Shown: positions 23,744-33,892, numbered from the stretch's first letter. The stretch is DNA of 46,106 nucleotides from Gammaproteobacteria bacterium (GCA_026706385.1 JAPOYV010000076.1:1-46106), one strand, 5' to 3'. A program made the numbers and translations. Notes: generated by a model from the letters alone, not told the origin.

Positions 23744-24919
23744 ATGTCCGTTGCCGCCGAGGCTGCGGCAGATGCCGCGGCAGAAACCGCGGCGGAACCG
23801 GATGCCGCGCTGGTCGGCATCAAGGTGCTCGATGTCGCCGGCACGATCGCCACCGGGTATTGCGGCAAGCTGTTCGCCGACCACGGGGCGGACGTGATCA
23901 ACGTCGAGCCGCCGGGCGGTTTCGAGACGCGCCGGGAACCCCCGTTCGTTCCCCGCGTCGATGCCCCCGAGAACAGCGCGCTGCACGCGTACTTGAACAC
24001 CAGCAAGTCGAGCGTGGTGCTCGATGCCGAGGCTAACCCTCGCGAACTCAAGGAGTTGGCGCGCGGCGCGCAGGTCGTCCTGGACGACGGGTCTTTCGAG
24101 GTCGCGGACTTCGCCGACTTGGCACCGGACGTCGTGGTGTCCACGATCACCTGGTTCGGTCGGACGGGTCCGTATGCCGAATTCCAGGGCGCTGGCGCCG
24201 TGTGCTGGGCGCTCGCCGGGCTGGTGCGAAACGTGGGTCCTGCCGAGGGTCCGCCGATCATCGCCGCCGGTTGCGGCGCGGAGATCGTCGGCGGCCTCAC
24301 CGCGTACATCGGCACCCTTGGCCAGGTCGTCGCTCGCGAGATGGGCAATGCGTCGGGCCCGGCCCGGCTCGACACGAGCATCCTCGAGGCGAACCTCTGC
24401 TTCACGGAGGTCGGCGGCGTCGGGGGCTACCGCAGCGGACATCGCGGCAGGCGGCTGGGGATCAACCGGTTCGCGCCAACCTACCCCTTGGGCGTCTACG
24501 CCTGTGCCGACGGTTGGCTCGGCGTGACGGCGTTGACACCGAGCCAATGGAAGAGCTTCTGCACATTGCTCGACATGGAGGAGTACGCCGACGTGCCGCA
24601 GTACCAGACCGCGATCGGTCGCCTCTACGACTACGACGTCTTGGAACCGGTCATCAAGGAACAGGTTAAGGATCGGTCGTCGTGGGAGCTGGTCCGACGA
24701 GGCCAGGACATGCGCATCCCGCTGGCACCGGTGCCGACGATGGAGGAACTCTTCGTCACCGACCAGTACGTCGCCCGCGATGCCTTCGGCGAGGTCGCCA
24801 CCGCGACGGGGCAGACGTTCAAGGCACCGTCGACGCCGTTTCGCCTGTTCAAGACGCCGGGGGCTTCGGGTGGCCGTGCGGCCCGGCTGGGCGAAATGAA
24901 CGCGGAATTGCTGACATGA
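23744..24919 (+). CDS. CaiB/BaiF-type CoA-transferase family protein, catalytic Asp not conserved
   Basis: The 391-aa class III CoA-transferase-like protein has an Ala/Glu-rich start, then VGIKVLDVAGTIATGYCGKL and LFADHGADVINVEPPGG, the family N-terminal block. Mid-protein TWFGRTGPYAEFQGAG follows. The helix that carries the catalytic Asp in Frc/CaiB reads GCGAEIVGG, with no Asp at that place, and TGRGQ is replaced by NASGPARLD. It is likely a non-catalytic or partner subunit. Start ATG 23744 has GGAGA 7 bp upstream. Its stop overlaps the next start (ATGA). Confidence 0.87.
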   Translation: MSVAAEAAADAAAETAAEPDAALVGIKVLDVAGTIATGYCGKLFADHGADVINVEPPGGFETRREPPFVPRVDAPENSALHAYLNTSKSSVVLDAEANPRELKELARGAQVVLDDGSFEVADFADLAPDVVVSTITWFGRTGPYAEFQGAGAVCWALAGLVRNVGPAEGPPIIAAGCGAEIVGGLTAYIGTLGQVVAREMGNASGPARLDTSILEANLCFTEVGGVGGYRSGHRGRRLGINRFAPTYPLGVYACADGWLGVTALTPSQWKSFCTLLDMEEYADVPQYQTAIGRLYDYDVLEPVIKEQVKDRSSWELVRRGQDMRIPLAPVPTMEELFVTDQYVARDAFGEVATATGQTFKAPSTPFRLFKTPGASGGRAARLGEMNAELLT

Positions 24920-26139
24920 GTCGGCCGGGTCTGCTCGATGGCGTGCGCGTCGTCGACCTGTCCATGGGCTGGGCCGGCCCGTTGGCCGCTAGGCATCTCG
25001 CGGACATGGGGGCCGACGTGATCAAGGTCGAAGGCTGCGTGCGCTTCGACTGGTGGCGCGGCTGGGAAGCGACCCAGGAATGGATCAACGAGGGCGGCGC
25101 CGAGAAGTCGTCCGCCTTCAACATGGTCAACCGAAACAAGCGCGACGTGACGCTGGACTTGAGTACGGAGCGCGGCAGCGAACTCTTGAAAGGCCTCGTC
25201 GCCATCTCGGACGTGGTGGTCGAGAACTACTCGTCGGCCGTCCTGACCAAGCTTGGTCTGCACTACGAAGTGCTGAAGGAAGCCAATCCCGAGATCATCA
25301 TGATCTCCATGCCGGCGTTCGGCACGGACGGCCCCTGGCAAGGCTACAGGGCCTACGGCTCCACCGTCGAACAGGCTTCGGGGTTGCCGCACCTGTCCGG
25401 CAACGCCGATGACCCGCCGACCATGGTGCATGTCGCCCTCGGCGATGCGGTCGGCGGGATCACGGGCGGCGCGGCGCTCATGACGGCATTACGCAATAGG
25501 CATCGAACCGGGCGAGGCCAGTATCTCGACCTCTCGCAGTCGCAGGGCCTGTTCCCGGTGGGCATCCAGGGCATCCTCACCCAGTCGGCGACCGGCAAGC
25601 CGCCCGCTCGGCTCGGCAACCGCTCGGCCCGTTTCGCGCCCAGGGGCGTCTACCCGTGTGTCGGAGACGACGAGTGGATCGCCATCGAAGTCCGCTCCGA
25701 GACCGAGTGGCGGGCGCTCAAGGATTTCGCGGATCTGCCGGACCTGGGGCCGGTCGAGGAGCGGCTGCGACGCGTGGACGAGGTCGATCTCGCGGTCGCG
25801 GCCTTCACGCGCGGGCAGGTCGCAGAAGTCCTGATGTTCGAGCTGCAGGCCCTCGGGATCCGCGCTGGCCATGTTGCCAGTGGCCTCGAGCTTGCCAGCG
25901 ACCCGCATCTGTCGGCGCGCAGCTTCTGGAAGTTGATGGAGCGCGAATACGTCGGCGAGCTGCCGCATCCCGCCGCGCCCTATCGGCAGGGCGATGAGCC
26001 GTTCGACATCGACCGTCCGGCGCCGACCCTGGGAGAGCACAATCGCGAGGTGCTGAGCCAACTCTTGCAGCTGACCGACGCGGAGATCGACGACCTCGAG
26101 GCGGAAGGCATCATCGGCAACAAGCCCCGGCTCGAATGA
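24916..26139 (+). CDS. CaiB/BaiF-type CoA-transferase, catalytic Asp present
   Basis: The 407-aa class III CoA-transferase has GVRVVDLSMGWAGPLAARHL, then GADVIKVEGCVRFDWW, the CoA-binding NRNKRDVTLDL and MPAFGTDGPWQGY. ALGDAVGGITGG supplies the putative catalytic Asp177, 21 residues before TGRGQYLDLS, the same spacing as in active family members. The C-terminal GLELASDPHLSARSFW is typical. It would move CoA between carboxylates through a covalent aspartyl-CoA intermediate. ATGA overlaps join it to both neighbours, so the three genes are translationally coupled. Confidence 0.9.
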   Translation: MSRPGLLDGVRVVDLSMGWAGPLAARHLADMGADVIKVEGCVRFDWWRGWEATQEWINEGGAEKSSAFNMVNRNKRDVTLDLSTERGSELLKGLVAISDVVVENYSSAVLTKLGLHYEVLKEANPEIIMISMPAFGTDGPWQGYRAYGSTVEQASGLPHLSGNADDPPTMVHVALGDAVGGITGGAALMTALRNRHRTGRGQYLDLSQSQGLFPVGIQGILTQSATGKPPARLGNRSARFAPRGVYPCVGDDEWIAIEVRSETEWRALKDFADLPDLGPVEERLRRVDEVDLAVAAFTRGQVAEVLMFELQALGIRAGHVASGLELASDPHLSARSFWKLMEREYVGELPHPAAPYRQGDEPFDIDRPAPTLGEHNREVLSQLLQLTDAEIDDLEAEGIIGNKPRLE

Positions 26140-28448
26140 CGCCGCCACTCGCCGGCATTCGCGTCGTCGACGCGACCACGCGCTGGGGAGACCTGGCCGG
26201 GCGGATCCTTGCCGAGCTTGGCGCCGAGGTCTACAAGGTCGAACCGCCGGAAGGCTGCGATTCGCGTCACGTCGGTCCGTTCGACGGTGAAGAGTCCCTT
26301 TACTGGGCTTGCGTCGGGGCCGGCAAGCGGAGCACCGTGACCGACGACTTGACGTCGCTCCTAGGCGACGCGGACGTGTTCATCGAGTCGGGACGGCGCG
26401 GCGATTTGGCCGCGGCGTTCCCGCACCTGGTCCATGTCTCGGTGACCCCGTTCGGTCTCAGCGGACCACTGGCTGGTGCGCCGGCGGCGGAGGTGACGGT
26501 CGAAGCCGCCGGCGGGCTGATCGACCTGCAGGGCGACCCGGACCGGGCACCCGTGCCGATGGGTGCCATGCCGCAGGCCGCGTTCCACGCCGGGGCGCAG
26601 GCCGCAGCCGATGTGGTCGTGGCGTTGTTCGAGCGCGAACGTTCCGGCCGGGGACAGCATTTGGATGTCTCGGCCCAGGCGTGCGTCGTCTGGACACTGA
26701 TGAACGCCACCGGCTTTCCGCCCAACACCGGCGGCAACCCCCCGAGCAGCAGCGAGTTCCGCGGACAACCGCGCGCAAACACCGTTCAACGGCTGGACTT
26801 GCCCGGCATCGTGCAATGCCGCAACGGGCTCGTCCAGGTTCGCTTCCAGATGCGCATCCTGGGGGAGCGCAGCTTCGACGCCCTGCTGCGCTGGGTGGAG
26901 GCCGACGGCGGGCCTGTGCCGGACGATGTCCGCGGCATGGACTTAAGCCGGTGGCTGTCGCAGGCGCGCAAGGGCGAGTTGGACCTTGGGCGTGCGCAAG
27001 TCGCCGCGGACTTGATCGTTGACCTCCTGGCCACGAAGACCAAGCAGGAGATCCAGGCCTATGCTGCCGAGCATGGCCTGACCGTGGCGGCGATCCATAC
27101 CGTCGAAGACCTCCTCGTCGACCCGCACCTCGCCGACCGGGATTTCTGGGTCAGGAACGGGAATCGGGTGCATGCGGGACCGTTCGCGCGGCTGTCGCGC
27201 ACGCCGCTTTCGGTGAACCGTGCGGTACCGGCCCTGGGGTCCACCGCGCATCCACCGGCTCGCGCCCGGCCGGTCGCGGACGTCGACGCGCCCGGCACGA
27301 CTGTGCCGCCGTCTCCATTCGAGGGCTTGAAGGTGGCCGACTTCAGTTGGGTCGGCGTCGGCCCGATGATCGGCAAGGCCCTGGCCGACCACGGCGCGAC
27401 GGTGGTGCGCATCGAGTCTCCCGGCAGGCTCGACCTGTTGCGGACGGTGCCGCCGTTCAAGGACGGCGTGCCGGGACCGGACCGCGCGCAGTTCATGGCC
27501 AACTTCAATACCTCGAAACTCGGCATGACCATCGATCTCAAGAACGCGGAAGGCAGGCGGCTTGCACGGCGGATGGCGGACTGGGCCGACGTGGTGCTGG
27601 AGAGCTACTCGCCGGGCACGATGGCCCGTTTCGGCCTCGACTGGGCGATGCTGTCAGCCGACCGCGACGATCTCGTGATGCTCTCGACGTCGATGCGCGG
27701 GCAGACGGGGCGGGAGCGGAAATACTCGGGGTTCGGCGGCCAAGGGTCCGCGATCGGGGGGCTCTACGCACTGGTCGGCTGGCCAGACAGACCGCCTTGC
27801 GGACCCTGGGGCGCCTACACGGACTTCATCACGCCGCGCTTCGGCGTGGCAACGCTGGCGGCCGCGTTGCTGCACCGTCGGCGCACGGGCCTCGGTCAAC
27901 ACATCGACTTGTCGCAGATCGAGTGCGGCATCCGCTTCCTCGAGCCCTTGATCCTCGACTATGCCGCGAATGGGCAGGTGGCGACGCAGCTAGGGCAGGG
28001 CTCGCCAGCCCTCGATCCCCATGGCGTGTTCGCGTGCCAAGGGGAGAACCGCTACGTGGCAGTCGGCGTCGAGACATCGACCGAGCGGAGCGCCCTGGCC
28101 AACGTGGTGGGTGGGGATGAACTCGCCGATTGGTGCCGCAACCGCGATGCGTTCGAGGCGGCAACAACACTGCGACGGGCGGGCGTGCCGGCGTACGTCG
28201 TGCTAAGGCCGAGCGACCTCTACGACGACCCGCAGCTCGCGCATCGCGAGTTTTTCGTCACCCTCGAGCACCCGGTGATGGGCGCAACGCCGTACGACGG
28301 CCCGGCGACGATCTACTCGCGCACGCCGCAACGGTTGCGGTCCGCGGCGCCTTGTCTCGGCGAGCACAACGAGCGGGTGCTAGCCGAACTGCTGGGGCTG
28401 TCTCATGCCGAGGCAAGCCGGCTTCGAAACGCAGGCGCGTTGGGTTAG
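26136..28448 (+). CDS. Tandem two-domain CoA-transferase fusion
   Basis: The 770-aa product contains two complete CaiB/BaiF domains. Domain 1 (about 1-385) begins LAGIRVVDATTRWGDLAGRI and ends before a proline-rich linker. Domain 2 (about 390-770) begins FEGLKVADFSWVGVGPMIGK. Domain 1 has Ala where the catalytic Asp is expected 21 residues before SGRGQ. Domain 2 has Asp563 (GAYTDFITPRFG) at exactly that spacing before TGLGQ. The fusion thus pairs a degenerate and an apparently active half, mirroring the two separate genes upstream. The start overlaps the preceding stop by 4 bp. Class III enzymes form interlaced dimers, so a pseudo-heterodimer within one chain is plausible. Confidence 0.88.
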   Translation: MTPPLAGIRVVDATTRWGDLAGRILAELGAEVYKVEPPEGCDSRHVGPFDGEESLYWACVGAGKRSTVTDDLTSLLGDADVFIESGRRGDLAAAFPHLVHVSVTPFGLSGPLAGAPAAEVTVEAAGGLIDLQGDPDRAPVPMGAMPQAAFHAGAQAAADVVVALFERERSGRGQHLDVSAQACVVWTLMNATGFPPNTGGNPPSSSEFRGQPRANTVQRLDLPGIVQCRNGLVQVRFQMRILGERSFDALLRWVEADGGPVPDDVRGMDLSRWLSQARKGELDLGRAQVAADLIVDLLATKTKQEIQAYAAEHGLTVAAIHTVEDLLVDPHLADRDFWVRNGNRVHAGPFARLSRTPLSVNRAVPALGSTAHPPARARPVADVDAPGTTVPPSPFEGLKVADFSWVGVGPMIGKALADHGATVVRIESPGRLDLLRTVPPFKDGVPGPDRAQFMANFNTSKLGMTIDLKNAEGRRLARRMADWADVVLESYSPGTMARFGLDWAMLSADRDDLVMLSTSMRGQTGRERKYSGFGGQGSAIGGLYALVGWPDRPPCGPWGAYTDFITPRFGVATLAAALLHRRRTGLGQHIDLSQIECGIRFLEPLILDYAANGQVATQLGQGSPALDPHGVFACQGENRYVAVGVETSTERSALANVVGGDELADWCRNRDAFEAATTLRRAGVPAYVVLRPSDLYDDPQLAHREFFVTLEHPVMGATPYDGPATIYSRTPQRLRSAAPCLGEHNERVLAELLGLSHAEASRLRNAGALG

Positions 28449-28457
28449 GCGCACGGC

Positions 28458-29651
28458 CTAGTTTTCAAACTGTCGCCGTAGGGTTTCCCACAAGGGGTTC
28501 GGTCCTCTCGGCTTGAGAGGTTCCGGGTCTGCGCCCTGTTCGACCGCCTGCCAGTACCGCCAACCCATCCTGTGACCGGGCGGAATCTCATAGTCGAGTC
28601 CAGTCCATGCGCCGCTACCGCGGAAGGCGTAGAACGCCCAGTGCCAATCGCGCTGGTTGTAGATGTGGATGAGGTCGGCCAGGTAGGCCGCTGCTCCCTC
28701 GAGGCGACGGTCGTACCAGAACTCCGAGGCGATGATGCGATTCGCAGGTATGTCGTATGTCTTGGCGAACGCCTCCACCGCAAGCACCTCCTGCGCAAGG
28801 CGATCTCTGGTCCAGAACTCGGTAGGGCCGTCCCACGACGTGGGCACGCGATCCGGATACGCGTATCGGCCTTGATTGACGCGATAGGTGGTCATCTGCC
28901 ACGGGCCGGGATTGTGGAAGGCGTACAAGACCCGATCGTCGGCTACGGGCCGGTTGTGCGCGAAGGCCTGCGGCGATGCATAGAACCAGCCGTCGAGGAT
29001 GATGGGGGTGTCCGCATCGACCGAGCGGATCGCGTCGACCATGTCCCGGTTGAATCGGTTGAGGTCCGCTGGCGTGTCTTGGATGCCCTCGAACCACTCG
29101 GCGAAGTTCCTATCCGGCGCGTCGAAACCGAATGCCTTGTCGGGGTGCGGTTCGTTGAGCGGGTTGTAGCCGACGATGGCGGGATGTGCCTTCAGGCGTG
29201 CGGCGAGTTGTCTCCAGAACTCAAAGGCTTGACGATGGAAATCCCAGTCCTTCCAGAGTCGCGTGTCGTCCTGGTCGTCGTTCAGTTGTCGCCAGCGCGC
29301 GCCGGGCAAGCTGAGCATGGCCAGGACGACCTCGATGCCGTTGCGCTGGGCTTCGTCGAGGGCCTCGGTCAATAGAGCCAGGTCGGTCTCGTTGATCTCT
29401 CCAAAGTTGTCGGCGTTGCCAATCAGGAAGTCCCTGTCTTCGGCAGGCCAAGCGTCCGGCAGGAGACGAACGTAGTCGAGGCCTAGATCCCCCGCGGCAA
29501 CGTACCACTCTGGGCGGTATTGCGCGTTTTGTTGATTGGCACCTTTGCGCTGGGCATCCCAATAGCTGAGTTTGGATGTCTCAGCGTGCGCACCGCTCGC
29601 GCAGAGCAGCGTGATGCACAGCAGTGTTGGCGTGCGCCGAGTGCTAACCAA
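28458..29651 (-). CDS. Secreted GH5-like glycoside hydrolase
   Basis: The 397-aa product has a signal peptide (LLCITLLCASGAHA, cleavage near 23) and a TIM-barrel glycosidase body. GYNPLNEPHP contains the acid/base Glu167 of clan GH-A. IIASEFWYDRR supplies the nucleophile Glu310. ILDGWFYASPQA and YAFHNPGPWQM are aromatic substrate-binding segments. It resembles the cellulase (GH5) superfamily; polysaccharide specificity is unknown. The start is a TTG at 29651 that overlaps the upstream oxidoreductase stop by 8 bp. No ATG fits the signal peptide. It is the last gene of a sugar-related minus-strand group. Confidence 0.83.
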   Translation of the reverse strand: MVSTRRTPTLLCITLLCASGAHAETSKLSYWDAQRKGANQQNAQYRPEWYVAAGDLGLDYVRLLPDAWPAEDRDFLIGNADNFGEINETDLALLTEALDEAQRNGIEVVLAMLSLPGARWRQLNDDQDDTRLWKDWDFHRQAFEFWRQLAARLKAHPAIVGYNPLNEPHPDKAFGFDAPDRNFAEWFEGIQDTPADLNRFNRDMVDAIRSVDADTPIILDGWFYASPQAFAHNRPVADDRVLYAFHNPGPWQMTTYRVNQGRYAYPDRVPTSWDGPTEFWTRDRLAQEVLAVEAFAKTYDIPANRIIASEFWYDRRLEGAAAYLADLIHIYNQRDWHWAFYAFRGSGAWTGLDYEIPPGHRMGWRYWQAVEQGADPEPLKPRGPNPLWETLRRQFEN

Positions 29652-30710
29652 ACCGCGCCGCGTTGATCTCGGTCAGCAAGCGCATCGCCTGCATCGACTC
29701 CGCCTCGTCGTACTGCGGGCACACGGTCAATCCAGCCGCTAGGCAGCGATGCACCGCTTCCGCCTGGTACAGGAACCCGTGTTGGTTCGGGAACCACGTG
29801 GGCATCCCGACGTTGCCGGGCAGCGGGTATTCGAAGTGCTGAACGGGCGCGGGTACGTTCCGTGTCCGGTAGCGTGATGGCACGCCGCCGGGGGGCGGCA
29901 CGCGGATGGTGATCTCTGTCGGGCAGTGGCCGGGCTGCTGCAGGGTGATTCGCCCGAGCGAGCCGACGATCTCGGTGACTTCGGCAAGTTCGGAGTTGAA
30001 AGGCGGGAAGGTGAAAGCGAGCCGTTGACGACGACCGGATCGGATAACACCGCCACCTTGCCCTCGCCGTACTCGACGATCGCGCCGCCACCTTGGCGAC
30101 CGGTGGCGACGACGCGCGTGGGCGTCGCCTCGGCACCGAACCCCAGTGGCCCTGCCTGGATGGTGTAGATCGGATCGAAGAAGTCCGACTGCACCAGCGA
30201 CACGTCACCTATCACCCCGGCACGAATCGCGAACCGGGCGTGCTCGACGGCCGGGAAGAAGCGCGTCCACATCGCGTCCTGGAGCATGACGCCCTGGGCC
30301 TTGGCGGCGGCGTACATCTCGGCCGCGTCGTCGGCGTTCACAGCGAGCGGTTTTTCGCAGAGAACGTGCTTGCCGGCTTCGATCGCGAGCAGGGTGTGTT
30401 CCTTGTGCAGTCGGGTGATGGTGCCGACGTAGACGATATCCACGTCCGGCGCGGCCACCATGTCCGCGTAGCTGTCGTACGCGGTTCCGATGCCGTGCCG
30501 ATCAGCGAACGCCTGCGCGCGGTCCTTGTCGCGCGCTGCCGCCGCGACAGTCGTCGCGCCCGGGACTTGCTGCAGACACCAGACCCATTGCGCGGAGATG
30601 TTGCCGGTGCCAAGAATGCCCCAGCGCAGTGGGTGGGCAATGTCCTTCGCATCGGTAACGCCTTGGCGAACGTCGAGCGGGGTGGACGGCGGCAGGTCGT
30701 TGTTGGCCAT
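29644..30710 (-). pseudogene. Gfo/Idh/MocA-family oxidoreductase with a frameshift
   Basis: From ATG 30710 (GGAG 9 bp upstream) the frame encodes a canonical NAD-binding start, WGILGTGNISAQWV, then HVLCEKPLAVNADDAAEMY and MWTRFFPAVEHAR. After AVLSDPVVVNG the reading frame turns into Ser/Arg/Pro-rich nonsense. The family-like sequence continues in the -1 frame: LAFTFPPFNSELAEVTEIVG, GRITLQQPGH, then QYDEAESMQAMRLLTEINA, ending at 29644. One missing base near 30015-30045 (around a GTCGTCGTC run) explains it. Joined, the protein would have about 355 aa, normal for the family. It could be a real pseudogene or an assembly error. Confidence 0.85.
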
Positions 30711-30725
30711 GGGCTTGAACTCCGC

Positions 30726-31688
30726 TCAGACGTAGGGCACGCCCTGGGTTTCGACGTAGAGCGCGTACAGCGACTGCGAGCCGGTCATGAACAGGCGATT
30801 GCGCTTGACGCCGCCGAAGCAGACGTTGGAGACCACCTCGGGCAGATGGATCTCGCCGATCTTGGCGCCGTCCGGCGCGAAGACGTGCACGCCGTCGTAG
30901 CCGTCGCCGCCCCAGCCGGCGGCAGACCAGACGTTGCCGTCGATGTCGACGCGGATGCCGTCGGAACTGCCGTTGCCCATGTCGCAGAAAACGCGGCCGT
31001 TGGCGAGCGTTTTGCCGTCGACGACGTCGAAGGCGCTGATCGTGCGCGGATAGCCGCGCTTGTGCGACGAGCCCGTGTCGACGATGTAGAGGATCGTGTG
31101 GTCCGGCGAGAACGCGAGGCCGTTGGGCTTGACCAGCGTATCGTCGACGATGGTCGCTTCGAGCGTATCCGGGTCGATGCGGAAGGTGTACTCCGGAATC
31201 TCCAGGGGCGCCTTGTGGCCCTCGTAGTTGACCAGGCTGCCGTAGCCGGGGTCGGTGAACCAGATGCCGCCGTCCGGATGCACCACGACGTCGTTCGGCG
31301 CGTTCAGCCGCTTGCCGTCGAAGCTGTCCATCAGCACGGTGATTGTGCCGTCGTGCTCGGTGCGCGTGACGCGCCGCGCGCCGTGCTCGCAGGTGACGAG
31401 CCGGCCCTGCCGGTCGCGCGTATTGCCGTTCGCGTTGTCGGCGGGGTTGCGGTACTCGGTGACCTCGCCCGTGATCTCGTCCCAGCGCAGGATGCGGTCG
31501 TTGGGGATGTCACTCCACAACAGCGCTCGGGCGTCGCCGAACCAGACGGGCCCCTCCGCCCAACGGCAGCCGGTGTAGAGCCGCTCGACGGCGGCGCTGC
31601 CGATCACGTAGCGGCGGAATCGGCGGTCGATCACGTGGACGGCCGGGTCGGGGTAACGCACGGGTTCGCGCCAGTCGCGGGTAGTCAT
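30726..31688 (-). CDS. SMP-30/gluconolactonase family protein
   Basis: The 320-aa six-bladed propeller lactonase has the metal-site Glu in RWAEGPVWFGD, Asn in RLNAPNDVVVHPDGGIWFTD, Asn in LVKPNGLAFSPD and Asp in SDGIRVDIDGNVW. These four are the known ligands in SMP-30/DrpA-like enzymes. It hydrolyses sugar lactones, which fits the neighbouring sugar oxidoreductase and GH5-like genes. ATG 31688 is preferred to the upstream in-frame codons, which overlap the divergent pyrF promoter region. The oxidoreductase start is 15 bp downstream. Confidence 0.88.
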   Translation of the reverse strand: MTTRDWREPVRYPDPAVHVIDRRFRRYVIGSAAVERLYTGCRWAEGPVWFGDARALLWSDIPNDRILRWDEITGEVTEYRNPADNANGNTRDRQGRLVTCEHGARRVTRTEHDGTITVLMDSFDGKRLNAPNDVVVHPDGGIWFTDPGYGSLVNYEGHKAPLEIPEYTFRIDPDTLEATIVDDTLVKPNGLAFSPDHTILYIVDTGSSHKRGYPRTISAFDVVDGKTLANGRVFCDMGNGSSDGIRVDIDGNVWSAAGWGGDGYDGVHVFAPDGAKIGEIHLPEVVSNVCFGGVKRNRLFMTGSQSLYALYVETQGVPYV

Positions 31689-31753
31689 CTTGAGTGCAAG
31701 CTGCCTCGTTGCCCTAGAATCGGCGCCGTAGTTTAGCGGCATCGGGACCGGTC

Positions 31754-32584
31754 ATGCCCCGCACGTTCCAGGGAAAAATCCGCGACGCTCAGGATCGGTC
31801 CGACTCGGCGCTGTGTGTTGGCCTCGACCCCCGAAGTGATCGACTGCCCAGTGCTTGTCGGCGCGCAGCCAAGCCGTTCCTCGCGTTCTGCCAGCAGGTC
31901 GTGGACGCCACCGCGGACCTGGTCTGCGCCTTCAAGCCGCAGTACGCCTGCTTCGCAGCGACGGGCGCATTCGACGAGTTGCGAACGCTCATCGCCTACA
32001 TCCACGAAAACCACCCGGACGTGCCGGTCATTCTCGATGCCAAGCGCGGAGACATTGGCGATGTGTCGGCGTTGTACGCGAAGGAAGTTTTCGAGGTCTT
32101 CGACGCGGACGCGGCGACGGTCAACCCGTATCTCGGTTGGGATGCGGTCGAACCGTTCACGCGCGTCCCCGGGCGTGGTGCGATCGTCCTCTGCCACACC
32201 TCGAACCCCGGCAGCCCGTGGCTGCAGGAGTTCCCGGAGGGGGCACCGGTCTACCTGCGCGTCGCCGAACGCGCTGCGAAGGAAGACGCCGGCAACCTGG
32301 CGCTTGTCGTAGGGGCGACGTTCCCCGAGCAACTCGCCGCCGTTCGCGCCAAGGCACCGGACGTGCCGTTCCTCGTCCCCGGCGTGGGGGCGCAGAGCGG
32401 CGACCTCGAAGCCGTTTTCGCCAATGGCCTGGCCGCGGACGGCAGCGGCCTCGTCGTCAGCGCCTCGCGCAGCGTGATCTTCGCGGGGCGCGGCACCAAC
32501 TGGATCGACGGCGTGGCCACGGCGGCGACGGTCTTGCGGGACGACATGCGGCGCGCGCGGGACGCTGCCATCGCCGCGAGGTAA
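31754..32584 (+). CDS. pyrF: Orotidine 5'-phosphate decarboxylase (type 2)
   Basis: The 276-aa product catalyses the last step of UMP synthesis, OMP to UMP. The motifs are [21 protein letters not shown] and the catalytic [11 protein letters not shown] (Asp-Lys-x-Asp network). [14 protein letters not shown] and [12 protein letters not shown] follow, with the phosphate-binding RSVIFAG near the end. The length and these variants match the subfamily 2 enzymes. ATG 31754 lies 65 bp from the divergent lactonase start. TAGAAT (31715-31720) may be its -10 box, with a poorly spaced -35. It stands alone, away from other pyrimidine genes. Confidence 0.95.
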   Translation: MPRTFQGKIRDAQDRSDSALCVGLDPRSDRLPSACRRAAKPFLAFCQQVVDATADLVCAFKPQYACFAATGAFDELRTLIAYIHENHPDVPVILDAKRGDIGDVSALYAKEVFEVFDADAATVNPYLGWDAVEPFTRVPGRGAIVLCHTSNPGSPWLQEFPEGAPVYLRVAERAAKEDAGNLALVVGATFPEQLAAVRAKAPDVPFLVPGVGAQSGDLEAVFANGLAADGSGLVVSASRSVIFAGRGTNWIDGVATAATVLRDDMRRARDAAIAAR

Positions 32585-32673
32585 CGGGCGACGAGGACGT
32601 CCGCGCTACCTGTGCGCGGTGGCGTGCGCAGGCACGCGGCTTGATAATCGCGCCTTTGCCCACGGACCTCGAC

Positions 32674-33858
32674 ATGCCCGACAACGCCGCATTCGCCTGG
32701 GACGACCCCCTGCTGCTCGACGATCAGCTCGCCGAGGACGAACGTCTCGTCCGCGACACGACGCGCCAGTACGCCCAGGACAAGCTGATGACGCGGGTAC
32801 TCGAGGCCAACCGGCGCGAGCACTTCCACCGCGAGATCATGAACGAGATGGGCGAGTTGGGCTTGCTCGGTGCCACTTTGCCGGCCAAGTACGGTTGCGC
32901 TGAGGCGAGCTACGTCTGCTACGGGCTGATGGCCCGCGAGGTCGAGCGCGTGGACTCAGGCTACCGGTCGGCGATGAGCGTGCAGTCTTCGCTGGTCATG
33001 TATCCGATCTACGCCTACGGCGACGAGGATCAGCGCATGCGCTACCTTCCCAAGCTGGCGAGCGGCGAGTGGGTCGGCTGCTTCGGCCTCACCGAGCCGG
33101 ATCACGGTTCCGACCCCGGCGGCATGGTCACCCACGCCGAGAAGACGGGCGACGGCTACCTTTTAAACGGCGCCAAGATGTGGATCACCAACGCACCGAT
33201 CGCCGACGTCGCCGTAGTCTGGGCGAAGCTTGACGGGCGAATCCGCGGCTTCGTCGTCGAACGCGGCACGCCCGGCTTCTCGACCCCCAAGATCGAGGGC
33301 AAGATGAGCCTGCGATCGTCGGTGACGGGCCAGATCGTCCTCGACGACGTCCTCGTACCAGCCGCGAACATGCTGCCGAACGCTGGTGGCTTAAGCGGTC
33401 CCTTCGGCTGCCTCAACCGGGCCCGCTACGGCATCGCCTGGGGTGCAATGGGCGCGGCGGAGTTCTGCTGGCACGCGGCCCGCCAGTACACGCTCGACCG
33501 GTCGCAGTTCGGCCGCCCCTTGGCGGCCAATCAACTGATCCAGAAGAAGCTCGCCGACATGCAGACCGAGATCACCCTCGGCCTGCTCGGCTGCCTGCGC
33601 ATGGGCCGGCTGCTCGACGACGACCGGTTGCCGGTCGAGAGCATCTCTCTGTTGAAGCGCAACAACTGCGGCAAGGCCCTGGACATCGCGCGCATGGCCC
33701 GCGACATGCACGGCGGCAACGGCATCTCGGACGAGTACCACGTGATCCGACATGTGATGAACCTGGAGACCGTGAATACCTACGAGGGCACGCACGACAT
33801 CCACGCGCTCATCCTCGGTCGCGCACAGACCGGGATTCAGGCGTTCACGGGCGGGTGA
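32674..33858 (+). CDS. Acyl-CoA dehydrogenase, glutaryl-CoA dehydrogenase type
   Basis: The 394-aa flavoprotein begins with [20 protein letters not shown], a start shared with glutaryl-CoA dehydrogenases. It has [48 protein letters not shown] and the flavin/active-site end [19 protein letters not shown], whose Glu is the catalytic base. The [14 protein letters not shown] stretch supports the GcdH assignment (glutaryl-CoA to crotonyl-CoA plus CO2). ATG 32674 lies 89 bp after pyrF. A link to the CoA-transferase operon is possible but not shown. Confidence 0.9.
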   Translation: MPDNAAFAWDDPLLLDDQLAEDERLVRDTTRQYAQDKLMTRVLEANRREHFHREIMNEMGELGLLGATLPAKYGCAEASYVCYGLMAREVERVDSGYRSAMSVQSSLVMYPIYAYGDEDQRMRYLPKLASGEWVGCFGLTEPDHGSDPGGMVTHAEKTGDGYLLNGAKMWITNAPIADVAVVWAKLDGRIRGFVVERGTPGFSTPKIEGKMSLRSSVTGQIVLDDVLVPAANMLPNAGGLSGPFGCLNRARYGIAWGAMGAAEFCWHAARQYTLDRSQFGRPLAANQLIQKKLADMQTEITLGLLGCLRMGRLLDDDRLPVESISLLKRNNCGKALDIARMARDMHGGNGISDEYHVIRHVMNLETVNTYEGTHDIHALILGRAQTGIQAFTGG

Positions 33859-33892
33859 GCGGCGGCTTCCGCTGGTGCCGAAGACGTCTGGC

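Noticed and set aside
30093-31736. A 547-codon plus-strand open frame
   Set aside because: It is antisense to the SMP-30 and Gfo/Idh genes. It is Val/Asp/Ala-rich without domain features.
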